64,000 nt of DNA, taken from positions 1-64,000 of the forward strand of contig JBBRRB010000019.1 in assembly GCA_038225555.1 (NCBI GenBank). The letters run 5' to 3'. Positions 35,665 through 43,932 of this stretch are shown one piece after another. Under the pieces are notes generated by a model, which did no database searches, was not told the DNA's origin, and worked only from the letters and a program-made list of their open reading frames with translations. The stretch comes from JANXQZ01 sp038225555 (GTDB taxonomy: Bacteria > Acidobacteriota > Terriglobia > Bryobacterales > Bryobacteraceae). Within the stretch, counting starts at the first letter, position 1. Every line of letters begins with the position of its first letter. The position numbers and the translations under genes were made by a program.

Positions 35665-37425
35665 TTATTGCTGGCTACGGCCCTTTCCGATCACTGTGCC
35701 AATCGCTTCGCCGGAGACGACCAGTTCAACCCGTCGATTCTGCTGCCTTCCAGCTGCGGTTCCATTGTCGGCGACGGGCATTGTTTTGCCGAAACCCTTC
35801 GCGGTCACCGAACCCCCATTTAGGCCTTGCTGTACCAGATAAGCTTGAACGGTGGACGCGCGCTGCTCGGATAGCTTCTGATTGTACTCGTCGCCCCCTA
35901 CGCTGTCGGTGTGGCCTTCCACTTCCAGCTTTAATCCAGGATGCGCCAACACGATACCCGAGATCTTCGCAAGTTTCTCGCGGGCGGCGGGCCTCAATGT
36001 ATAGCGGCCTGTGTCGAACAGCACGTCTGACATATTGACAATTAGTCCGCGCGCTGTGTCGTGAGTTTCCAAAATCAGGTTAAGTTGGGTAAGGAGTTGT
36101 TGCCGCAACTCTTGCTGACCTTGTTCAGCCTTCAACCGGAGCCGATCCGCTTCCTGCGCGCGCTGGTCCGACTGCTGAGCTTGTTGCTGGAGTTGCTGCT
36201 GGGCTTGCAGCGCAGCGGCCTTGGCTGCCTCGGCTTGGGCGCGGTCAGCTTGAGCCTGGGCGGTAGCGGTCTCGGCTGCCACACGGGCGGCCTCGGACTG
36301 AAGTCTGGCAGCCTGAGCCTGAGCTGTCGCTGCTTCGGCAGCCGCTCGCTGACGAGCCGAGTCCTGCGCGGCCGCTTCGGCAGTCGCTCTCTGGCGAGCC
36401 GAATCCTGCGCGGCAGACTCCGCAGACGCCTGGGCCCGCTGGGCTGTCAACCGTTGCTCCTCCGCCATGCGACGCTTATCTTCCTCCTGGCTCTTCAACC
36501 TCGCCTGCTCGTCGGCGTCGGCTCTGGCCTTGCCCTCACGATCCGATGCGGCCTGCCGCTCGCGAGCCAATTCCTCTTCCCCTTGCCGCTTGATCGCTAT
36601 GATTCGGGCATTCTCAGCGGTCTGCACCGCTTCGCGTGAGGTCATCGCGACGGGTTTACGCCCAGCTTTTCGAGCGTCGTAGTTTTCGGCTTGAGTCAGC
36701 AAATCTTTCGCTTTCAGGTAGACATCACTCGCATACTTGTCCGCACCGGCGTATTGTGCGATCTGAACCGCGTTCCGGGCTTCATACAGCTCGAGCGGCG
36801 TCTTGGAGAGATTCATGTTGAGCGGATGCAGTCTCGTTGGAGAGACGTTGAGAACATACTGACCGCGTTGCAGCAGGTCATATTTTGCGTCGACATACTC
36901 GAACTTTCCGACGGTGTCGTCGCGAATGATGTTCTCCATCACAACGACGTCGCTGGGCTGAGTCACGCCGAAATAAGGCTCGGCGGTCACGATGATGGCG
37001 AAAGCCTGCAGCTCAGTAGTGATGTCGAGCTTGAAGTTCCCGCTGTCATCCACCAAGACTTCGCCGAGGTTGTTGGATCGCCCCTCGGGAGTTACGGCCC
37101 ACATAACATACGTTAGATACTCAGGACCGTACTTTGTTGCGGGCGCCAAGTGGTGCATCTGCGCCTTAACTTCGATGTAGCCCTTGCGGCTGTTCACGTC
37201 TGCATGGCCGGTGGCATCGGCGGCCAGGGCTGTGCCTTTCAAATCGACCTTCGTCCACCCGCTGCGATTCCGATAGCTGACAGCCCGGGTTGTTCGCGAA
37301 ACGACGGTGACCCGGTAAATTGGCATCGGAGCATTCGGATCCGCTGGAGCGTTTCGGACGGTTGGATTTGGAACCTGCGCGCACAACATGCCAGCACCCG
37401 CTGCTAGCAACAAAGTTAGCTTCAT
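35665..37425 (-). CDS. OmpA-family protein with long Ala/Gln coiled coil
   Basis: This 586-residue protein has a signal peptide (about 1-17), an N-terminal beta-rich region, then a helical region of about 200 residues with near-repeats (QDSARQRA occurs twice and AEAA/TAQAQA units recur). It ends with an OmpA C-terminal peptidoglycan-binding domain (FDTGRYTLRP, GHTDSVGGDEYNQKLSEQRA, NRRVELV). The domain ties the outer layer or a secreted complex to the cell wall. The repeats in DNA around 36300-36430 could be unstable. The length is larger than most OmpA-like lipoproteins because of the coiled coil. Confidence 0.88.
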   Translation of the reverse strand: MKLTLLLAAGAGMLCAQVPNPTVRNAPADPNAPMPIYRVTVVSRTTRAVSYRNRSGWTKVDLKGTALAADATGHADVNSRKGYIEVKAQMHHLAPATKYGPEYLTYVMWAVTPEGRSNNLGEVLVDDSGNFKLDITTELQAFAIIVTAEPYFGVTQPSDVVVMENIIRDDTVGKFEYVDAKYDLLQRGQYVLNVSPTRLHPLNMNLSKTPLELYEARNAVQIAQYAGADKYASDVYLKAKDLLTQAENYDARKAGRKPVAMTSREAVQTAENARIIAIKRQGEEELARERQAASDREGKARADADEQARLKSQEEDKRRMAEEQRLTAQRAQASAESAAQDSARQRATAEAAAQDSARQRAAAEAATAQAQAARLQSEAARVAAETATAQAQADRAQAEAAKAAALQAQQQLQQQAQQSDQRAQEADRLRLKAEQGQQELRQQLLTQLNLILETHDTARGLIVNMSDVLFDTGRYTLRPAAREKLAKISGIVLAHPGLKLEVEGHTDSVGGDEYNQKLSEQRASTVQAYLVQQGLNGGSVTAKGFGKTMPVADNGTAAGRQQNRRVELVVSGEAIGTVIGKGRSQQ

Positions 37426-37443
37426 AGGTATCTACCTCTCTTT

Positions 37444-37529
37444 CCGTGACCTTGCAGCAGTTCGTTTGCCAAACTGGAAATTCTTTTCGAATCAATCGCT
37501 TAGTCTTAACGGACTAGCCAAGGTCACGG
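37444..37529. repeat. Perfect 11-base inverted repeat before the OmpA-family gene
   Basis: CCGTGACCTTG at 37444-37454 has its exact reverse complement CAAGGTCACGG at 37519-37529, with 64 bases between. The repeat lies directly upstream of the start of the OmpA-family gene (minus strand) and past the end of the acyl-CoA synthetase gene. It could be an operator for a dimeric regulator, a long-loop transcription terminator, or chance. The other bases in 37426-37555 show no gene. Confidence 0.45.
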
Positions 37530-37555
37530 GTAGAATTTACCAGATAGTTCCTCAA

Positions 37556-39076
37556 CTACGGTCTGTCCTGCACCGGCGCGCCCCACTCGACTTCCTTCCG
37601 CAGTTTCGATTTCATGATCTTTCCACCCGGATTGCGGGGGAGCGGGTCCTCTCTAAACACGACATACTGGGGCACCTTGAAATCGGCTATGCGGCTGCGC
37701 GCGAAGGCGCAAATGTCGGTGGAGACCCTTATCGATCCAATATTGCCGGGCTTCAGAACGATCACGGCGCCCACCTTCTCGCCCATCATTGCGTCGGGGA
37801 CGCCGATCACGGCCGATTCAAACACCGCAGGGTGGCCAGCGAGCGCATTCTCTACTTCCACGCTGTACACGTTTTCACCGCCTCGGTTCACCATATCGTT
37901 TTTCCGATCAACGATCTGGACAAATCCGTCAACATCCAGCCTTGCCAAATCGCCCGTATGCAGCCACCCATGAACGAAAGTCTGCGCGCTTGCCTCCGGC
38001 TTATTCCAATATCCCGGAACTACGTTGGGACCACGGACCAGCAGTTCGCCGACCCCGCTCTCCCGGTCTACTTCGAACAAATCGAGATCTACCACCGGTG
38101 CGGCAAGCCCCACCGAATCAGGTCGGGTGACGGAGAAGTCATGCGGCAGGAAGGTTGTTACCGAGGATGTCTCAGTCAATCCATAGCTGTTCGACACGCG
38201 GGCGTTTGGGAAGGCGTTTAGGATGCGTGCAACCAGATCCGGCGGAGTTGGCGCGCCTCCGTACATCACCCACTTCACGGTCCGCATGTCAAATTCGTGA
38301 AAATTCGGCTGATTCAGCGCGTACCAGAAGATCGCCGGGACAGAAGGGAGCGACGTGATTCCCTCCAGCACGATCGCGCTCAAGAATGCCTGGATGTCGA
38401 ATTTGGGCAGAATCACCGACGTTCCGCCGTGCGATGCGGCAACCAGCAACTGGCTGTTGCATCCCGTCACGTGAAACAGAGGGACAGAGATTAGCGTGCG
38501 ATATTCGTCGCTTTTCAGAATTGGCGAGACGCGGCGTACTGTCTCGATATTCGATAGGAAATTCTCGTGGGTGGTCATCGCACCCTTGGGGAATCCGGTG
38601 GTTCCGCTGGTATAGAAGATTGCGGCTAAGTCCGATTTAGCAAGATGCTCCGCCGCGAATGGACTCCCTTGCGGCAGCGGTTCGCCCGGCAGGAACGAGA
38701 ACCGGGCGCCCGAGTCCGACAGGACGTAATCGACCTCCGCATCGCTGAAACGCATATTCACGGGAACCACCACAGCCCCTGCCATCAAAGTCCCGAAGAA
38801 GGCAAAGCACCAGTCGAGGACATTCGCCAGCCGGATCGCCACCCGATCGCCGTTTTCAACCCCGCCGGCTCGCAAACCGCCCGCCACCCGCGAGGATTGG
38901 TCCCATAATTCCCGATAGCGGATGCGCTCGCCGCCCACGTCGACGACCGCTTCAGAATCAGGCGACCGGTCCACTGTCTTCCGAAGCATCTCGACAAGGG
39001 AGCCAGGGAGATCTCGATACCGGGCGATCCCATCCTCGCCCCGCACGACTCCAGCTTGATCGAAAGGTTTCAGCAT
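37556..39076 (-). CDS. AMP-dependent acyl-CoA synthetase/ligase
   Basis: This 506-residue enzyme would activate a carboxylic acid to its CoA ester with ATP. It shows the P-loop-like motif IFYTSGTTGFPKGAM near 165-180, the A5-type motif NSYGLTET, the TGDLARLDVDGF segment and the hinge DRKNDMVNRGGENVYSVEVE, and it ends with the conserved lysine region PRNPGGKIMKSKL. All are intact. I chose the ATG at 39076 over one 87 bases upstream because the extra residues do not fit the family start. The exact acid (fatty, aromatic or other) cannot be read. It could feed the beta-oxidation enzymes elsewhere in the window. Confidence 0.9.
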   Translation of the reverse strand: MLKPFDQAGVVRGEDGIARYRDLPGSLVEMLRKTVDRSPDSEAVVDVGGERIRYRELWDQSSRVAGGLRAGGVENGDRVAIRLANVLDWCFAFFGTLMAGAVVVPVNMRFSDAEVDYVLSDSGARFSFLPGEPLPQGSPFAAEHLAKSDLAAIFYTSGTTGFPKGAMTTHENFLSNIETVRRVSPILKSDEYRTLISVPLFHVTGCNSQLLVAASHGGTSVILPKFDIQAFLSAIVLEGITSLPSVPAIFWYALNQPNFHEFDMRTVKWVMYGGAPTPPDLVARILNAFPNARVSNSYGLTETSSVTTFLPHDFSVTRPDSVGLAAPVVDLDLFEVDRESGVGELLVRGPNVVPGYWNKPEASAQTFVHGWLHTGDLARLDVDGFVQIVDRKNDMVNRGGENVYSVEVENALAGHPAVFESAVIGVPDAMMGEKVGAVIVLKPGNIGSIRVSTDICAFARSRIADFKVPQYVVFREDPLPRNPGGKIMKSKLRKEVEWGAPVQDRP

Positions 39077-39191
39077 AATTGGCAATGATAAGCCAGGCGT
39101 TTGCCGTCGCCCGGAATGCAATGTAGAATGCACTAAGTGACCTCGATGCCGGAACGTCGGCACCTGAGCGTAACAGATGAGGAGATAAGCT

Positions 39192-41234
39192 ATGAATAGA
39201 TCGTTAACTTCTATCGTGTTCTTACTAACCCCTTTCTGGGGTGGCCTTAAGGCACAAACGTTCGATTCGAGCGCGAATGGAACGTTTAAGGGTTCGTACT
39301 ACGTTCGGCAACTGCTGTTTTCCAATATCGACCCGACTACGGGGGCCGTCGGCCGGGCGCGAAGCCTGCTCGGAACTGCGACGCTGGATGGCAACGGCAA
39401 TTACTCACTGAACGGCACCATGCGCGATTCGGACCCCCAAGCATCACTGCTAGCCCAACCATTTATTTTTACCGGCACTTATAAAATTTCGTCGAACGGT
39501 CTCGCCAAAATACAGAATCCGCTCGAGCCAGGGCAGACCATCAACGGGGGAGTGGGCTTAGGGTCATTCGCAGGAAGCACGACGGAGTCGAATTTCCAGG
39601 ATATGTTCGTGATGATTCCGGCGAGTACCGGACTCGTGTCGAATAGTTCCCTGCAAGGGTCTTATCGCGTAGGATTTCTGGATTTCCCCCAAAGATCCCT
39701 TTTGGCTGTCCGCGACGCCTACTTCACGATGACGACCTCCGGTAACGGGAGCCTGAATGGAATCGTGGTGAGTGGCAGCGCGGCCGATCAGGGGAATACG
39801 AGCCTGATCCAGGCGGTAGGAGGTGCCAGCTATGCGTTGTTGCCTCGAGGATCGGGAACAATCACATTCCCCGCGGGCCAAAACGCTGTGGCTAATCGGT
39901 TCATTACAGGCACTAAAACACTTTTCTTGTCGGCGGACGGCAACATCCTGCTGGGGGGCTCGCCCAACGGGTTCGACATGCTTGTGGGTGTGCGGGCTCA
40001 GGAGGGCCTCAACACCGGGATCTCCGGCACCTATTATGCAGCGGGAATGGATCTCGACAATAGCAATCCCGACAGCCCGGTCACCGATGCATTCTACGGA
40101 TCCGTGATGGGCACCGGAAGCGGGATGAACCTGTGGCATGAAAGGTTGAATTCCTTCGACACACAAACTTATGACCACACTTTTGCGAGCACAGTCACGC
40201 TGGATTTGTCGGGTGCGGCGACGAAAGCTACGGACCACTACGATGCGGGGGCGGGCGGCAGGGCATTCGTGGTGGTGGGAAGGGGCCCGCTGTATACGCT
40301 TGCCCTGGCTTTGCATGCCGACCCATTCCAAGGTTCTGGCTTGTATATCGATCCGCTCGGCATCGTTAGCGTCTCCAGCCATTCGCCTGTTACAAGCTCG
40401 ATAGCCCCGGGTGAAATTGTAGCCATCGCCGGTTCGGGATTCGCTACTGACGCCGTGAATGCCGACACGCTACCCCTGCCGACCTCGCTCGCAGGCACCA
40501 GCGTGACGGTGAACGGCAGGCTGGCGCCCATCGAGTCCGTGAGTCCAACGCAGATTACCGTGGTCGTTCCAGGGAACATGCCTGAAAATTACGTCACGTT
40601 TCAGGTAAGCAGCCGAGGCCTTACATCCAACGCCGTGACGATGTATGCGAACAACACCGCTCCTGGCGTGTTCACTCTGAATGGCAGCGGTGCCGGACCG
40701 GGTGCTGTTCTGCACACAAACGGTACCCTGGTCAATGAAGCCAATCCGGCCAGGCCAGGGGAAGCCATCGAGATATTTTTAACAGGACTTGGCGAGGTGG
40801 TACCCCCAGTTCCCGACGGTGCCGGGGGTCCTGCCTTTCCTTTGAGCAGAGTTTCGCGGCCGATCAGCGTGTATATTGCAGGGCAAGCGACCTTCGTGGG
40901 TTTTGCGGCCCTCGCTCCTGGATTCGTAGGGATCTATGAGCTGTATGTGCTGATTTCGCCTTCTCTATCTGGCGGAAATCAGTTATTGGCAATCGCTACT
41001 CCGGACGCGTTCACTCAGCAGGCGACGATATTCATTGCGGGTCCATCAGGGGGCGCAGTCCGTGCTGATGCCCGGGAACAGGGGCGAGGCTCGGTTCGTG
41101 CGGTAGATACAGCGGGCACCGCGGAAAGCAGCGTAGCGCAAAATTCGGTGGCCGGCTCGGGGGATGGTTCACGCAGGGATTCGGGCGCAAATAAGGGTCC
41201 GGTTTCGCAATCGGCTTTAAAGCGAACTCGTTAA
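39192..41234 (+). CDS. Secreted protein with TIGR03437 (Solibacter-type) C-terminal domain
   Basis: This 680-residue protein begins with a signal peptide and a beta-rich region of about 380 residues with no recognised family. Residues of about 395-615 match the TIGR03437 domain: SIAPGEIVAIAGSGF, VTVNGRLAPIESVSPTQI, ANPARPGEAIEIFLTGLG. The tail is low-complexity and charged. The domain is highly expanded in Candidatus Solibacter and its function is not known; it may mediate attachment or secretion. The ATG is preceded by GAGG at 39180-39183. It lies between divergent acyl-CoA synthetase and convergent PPC-domain genes. Confidence 0.85.
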   Translation: MNRSLTSIVFLLTPFWGGLKAQTFDSSANGTFKGSYYVRQLLFSNIDPTTGAVGRARSLLGTATLDGNGNYSLNGTMRDSDPQASLLAQPFIFTGTYKISSNGLAKIQNPLEPGQTINGGVGLGSFAGSTTESNFQDMFVMIPASTGLVSNSSLQGSYRVGFLDFPQRSLLAVRDAYFTMTTSGNGSLNGIVVSGSAADQGNTSLIQAVGGASYALLPRGSGTITFPAGQNAVANRFITGTKTLFLSADGNILLGGSPNGFDMLVGVRAQEGLNTGISGTYYAAGMDLDNSNPDSPVTDAFYGSVMGTGSGMNLWHERLNSFDTQTYDHTFASTVTLDLSGAATKATDHYDAGAGGRAFVVVGRGPLYTLALALHADPFQGSGLYIDPLGIVSVSSHSPVTSSIAPGEIVAIAGSGFATDAVNADTLPLPTSLAGTSVTVNGRLAPIESVSPTQITVVVPGNMPENYVTFQVSSRGLTSNAVTMYANNTAPGVFTLNGSGAGPGAVLHTNGTLVNEANPARPGEAIEIFLTGLGEVVPPVPDGAGGPAFPLSRVSRPISVYIAGQATFVGFAALAPGFVGIYELYVLISPSLSGGNQLLAIATPDAFTQQATIFIAGPSGGAVRADAREQGRGSVRAVDTAGTAESSVAQNSVAGSGDGSRRDSGANKGPVSQSALKRTR

Positions 41235-41241
41235 CGCCGAA

Positions 41242-41790
41242 TTAGCGATAAGTCTTGTCATCGACACGCCTGAGATCGGTACCGCTGTCGAGGACGCCGA
41301 TTGTGACAATGGCGAAAGTGAACACTTGGGTGCCTGGTTCCAGGTGGCCGCCGAAAGCGTGGTCCGGGTTTGCCAGCGTCATGTGGGCGTGTATCTTTCC
41401 ATCGATCACGTAGCCATTCATCGCGATGAGGTCCGCCGGAGCATTCGGGTCTTTCTCGTACATGTTCTTAGACGGAAAGGTCCGATTGCTCACTTGATGC
41501 AGATGATAGCTGATCACCGAACCCGCGCCGGCAAGAATCACGGCATTCCGGATCTGCTGCTCCTTCACCATCTTTTCAATCCCGGCGAGCAGGTCCGTCT
41601 GATACTTGAACCGCAGCACCACTACGCGCTCGAAGTGTCCGGTGATGGCGTAAGCGTCCGGCACCTTGTCGCTGTTTGGCTTGGCGTCTTCAGCAAGACT
41701 GGGCGCGGCGTTCACGATCTCTTTGCGCGTTTGCTGACCAGCCAGAATGCTGGAGGCGATCAGAGTGAGCATCGTCGTTTTCATTTTCAC
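41242..41790 (-). CDS. PPC (DUF296) domain protein with signal peptide
   Basis: This 182-residue protein has a PPC/DUF296 domain, seen in the AITGHFERVVVLRFKYQTDLL start and the HAHMTLANPDHAFGGHLEPG segment with conserved histidines. In plants the domain belongs to AT-hook DNA-binding proteins, while bacterial members are mostly single-domain and of unclear role. The N-terminus (MLTLIASSILAGQQ) looks like a cleavable signal peptide, which would place it in the periplasm, an odd location for a DNA-binding fold. The start could be the second methionine. It ends 7 bases from the TIGR03437 gene end (convergent). Confidence 0.8.
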   Translation of the reverse strand: MKMKTTMLTLIASSILAGQQTRKEIVNAAPSLAEDAKPNSDKVPDAYAITGHFERVVVLRFKYQTDLLAGIEKMVKEQQIRNAVILAGAGSVISYHLHQVSNRTFPSKNMYEKDPNAPADLIAMNGYVIDGKIHAHMTLANPDHAFGGHLEPGTQVFTFAIVTIGVLDSGTDLRRVDDKTYR

Positions 41791-41807
41791 GTTCTAATGT
41801 TAATAGC

Positions 41808-43019
41808 ATGAAACTCTTGGTCCTATCCCTGCTGGCCTTTGCCTCCCTTGCCCTTGCGGCTGACAAATCACATTGGGTGGTCACGTGGGGCGCGAGCCCC
41901 GCCCCTCAGCTTGCGGCTGACCAGATGACGGCAGCCAAGTTGAGTTTCAAGGATCAGACCATTCGAGAGATTGTCCATACCAGCATGGGCGGGAACATGG
42001 TGCGTGTGCGCCTGTCGAACGCGTACGGCAAACAGGCAGTTGAGATTGGTGCAGCTCACATTGGAGTGCAGGGATCGGGCTCCAGCATCCTCGCCAATTC
42101 CGATCGCGTCCTTATGTTCAGCGGGCGTCCAACGGTCTCGATTCCAGCCGACGCCATAGTTTTGAGCGATCCTGTGAAGCTCGATTTTTCGGCTGGAGCC
42201 AACCTTTCAATCAGCATGTTCATCTCGAGTGCTGCTGTGGGAGCGGGCGTTCACTATTCCGCCCAGCAGACGAACTACATCGGCCCTGGCGACTTAACTG
42301 GCGAGGACTCATTCAAGAATCCCTCAACCATCTCATCTTGGGTGTTCCTGGCTGGAGTGGACGTGCTGGCCCCGGCTTCGGCCGGAGCGGTGGTGGCATT
42401 TGGCGACTCCATCACGGACGGCGCAAGATCCACCGTGGATGCCAACCATCGCTGGCCTGACATCCTGGCTGGCCGTCTTCATGGGAAGGTAGCGGTGATG
42501 GACGCTGGGATCGGCGGTAACCGCATTCTGCATGATGCGTCCGGCAATGTCCGGTTCGGCGTGAATGCGCTTGCTAGGTTTGATCGCGATGTGCTTGCTC
42601 AACCCGGAGTAAAGTATGTGATCGTTCTCGAGGGCATTAACGATCTGGGCCACGCGGGAACGTCGGCACCGGCATCGGAGACAGTCAGCGCTGAAGACAT
42701 GATTGCGGGTCTGCGCCAGTTGATCGAACGAGCGCATGAGAGAGGGATCAAGGTGATTGGTGCAACTCTTACGCCGTTCGAAGGCACCTCTTTCCCCGGA
42801 TATTTCACGCCCGAGAAAGAGGTGAAGCGTAAAGCCGTCAATGAATGGATTCGGACCGGCCGTGCCTTTGATGGAGTGATCGATTTCGAGCAGGCGGCGC
42901 GCGATCCGGCGAATCCGAATCGCATGCTTCCGGCGTATGACGGTGGCGACCATTTGCATCCGAGCGACGCCGGGTATAAAGCGATGGGCGAGTCGATTGA
43001 CTTGAAGCTTTTCAAATAA
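41808..43019 (+). CDS. Secreted SGNH/GDSL-type hydrolase
   Basis: This 403-residue exported enzyme has a signal peptide (about 1-18) and a beta-rich N-terminal region. The SGNH domain follows with block I GDSITDG, block II GIGGN, block III GIND, and block V DHLHP supplying the Ser, Gly, Asn and His-Asp catalytic set. Family members hydrolyse esters of lipids or acetylated sugars, and its close type is often annotated as GDSL lipase or rhamnogalacturonan acetylesterase-like. The substrate is not evident. It is transcribed away from the PPC gene across 17 bases. Confidence 0.9.
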   Translation: MKLLVLSLLAFASLALAADKSHWVVTWGASPAPQLAADQMTAAKLSFKDQTIREIVHTSMGGNMVRVRLSNAYGKQAVEIGAAHIGVQGSGSSILANSDRVLMFSGRPTVSIPADAIVLSDPVKLDFSAGANLSISMFISSAAVGAGVHYSAQQTNYIGPGDLTGEDSFKNPSTISSWVFLAGVDVLAPASAGAVVAFGDSITDGARSTVDANHRWPDILAGRLHGKVAVMDAGIGGNRILHDASGNVRFGVNALARFDRDVLAQPGVKYVIVLEGINDLGHAGTSAPASETVSAEDMIAGLRQLIERAHERGIKVIGATLTPFEGTSFPGYFTPEKEVKRKAVNEWIRTGRAFDGVIDFEQAARDPANPNRMLPAYDGGDHLHPSDAGYKAMGESIDLKLFK

Positions 43020-43022
43020 CGA

Positions 43023-43907
43023 TTAGGGATGGGAAACGGGCCGTTTGAGCTCGTCTTCGAGGATCGGCTTCAATGCAGCGAGTGAGATGGTGGCGTTAAG
43101 GTGTTTGCCGTTGACGTAGATAGCCGGAGTGCCGTTGACGCCGGCAATTTCGCCGTCCTTGGTGTCCTTCTGCACCGTCGCTTTATTCTTGGGCGAGTCG
43201 AGGGCCGCCTTAAATTTATCGGTGTCCATACCGAGTTGTTGAGCCCACGCCACCAGATTCTCACGCGTTAGCTGCTGAAAATGCGCGAACATCCGATCGT
43301 GCATCTCCCAAAATTTTCCCTGCTCTTGCGCTGCTAAAGATGCCAGCGCCGCCAAGCCGGCATGTGGATGCATGGAAAGGGGGAACTGCTTATAAACGAG
43401 CCGGACGTCGCGCGGGTAGGCGGCTAAGACGTGCCTCAGTTCCGCTGCCGCTTGGGCGCAGTAAGGACATTCGAAATCGGAAAATTCCACCAATAGTATG
43501 CGGGCCGCGGCCGGTCCGGTGGAAGGCGCTCCCGAAATTGGGATCTCGACTGCGTCGTCCAGAACCTTCGAAGCGGGGCGCGGGCGTCCCAGGGCGGACG
43601 CAGCCACTAGTTTCTTTACTTCACCCGCGCTCTTGCCATCCTTGAAACCCTTGATGATCATGGCCGCCAAGCCTTTGCTGTAGGTGCATGGCGGATCTTC
43701 CACCCGGCATTGCGCCACCTTCATTCCGCATCCACAGGTGCAGTCGGTTTCGCGCATCATCTTCAGCGCCCCGACCGTCTGTGCGGCAGTGAGGCCGGAA
43801 AGATCGATATCGGGCAGGGAGGTGGCCGTTTGCCAGGAGGGCGGCGGCTGCGCTGCCATGCTGCCAATCAGCAGGCCGAGGATCGCGATCACGCGAAAGA
43901 AACTCAT
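43023..43907 (-). CDS. DsbA-like thiol-disulfide protein
   Basis: This 294-residue exported protein has a signal peptide (about 1-19). A cysteine-rich segment follows (CTCGCG at 56-61, with C67 and C74). The DsbA/thioredoxin_4 domain covers about 135-290 with active-site CPYC (C147, C150) after EFSDFE, and the cis-proline loop is in VNGTPAIYVNG. The N-terminal cysteine block resembles the CcmH-like CxCxC region, and it might bind metal. It probably oxidises or isomerises periplasmic disulfides, perhaps linked to cytochrome biogenesis, but that is inference. Confidence 0.87.
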   Translation of the reverse strand: MSFFRVIAILGLLIGSMAAQPPPSWQTATSLPDIDLSGLTAAQTVGALKMMRETDCTCGCGMKVAQCRVEDPPCTYSKGLAAMIIKGFKDGKSAGEVKKLVAASALGRPRPASKVLDDAVEIPISGAPSTGPAAARILLVEFSDFECPYCAQAAAELRHVLAAYPRDVRLVYKQFPLSMHPHAGLAALASLAAQEQGKFWEMHDRMFAHFQQLTRENLVAWAQQLGMDTDKFKAALDSPKNKATVQKDTKDGEIAGVNGTPAIYVNGKHLNATISLAALKPILEDELKRPVSHP

Positions 43908-43932
43908 ATTTTCATTATCGATGAGTTAGGAT

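Noticed and set aside
36061..36639. 192-codon plus-strand frame inside the OmpA-family gene
   Set aside because: It is a Leu/Ser/Gly-rich shadow of the Ala/Gln coiled-coil repeats of the real gene.
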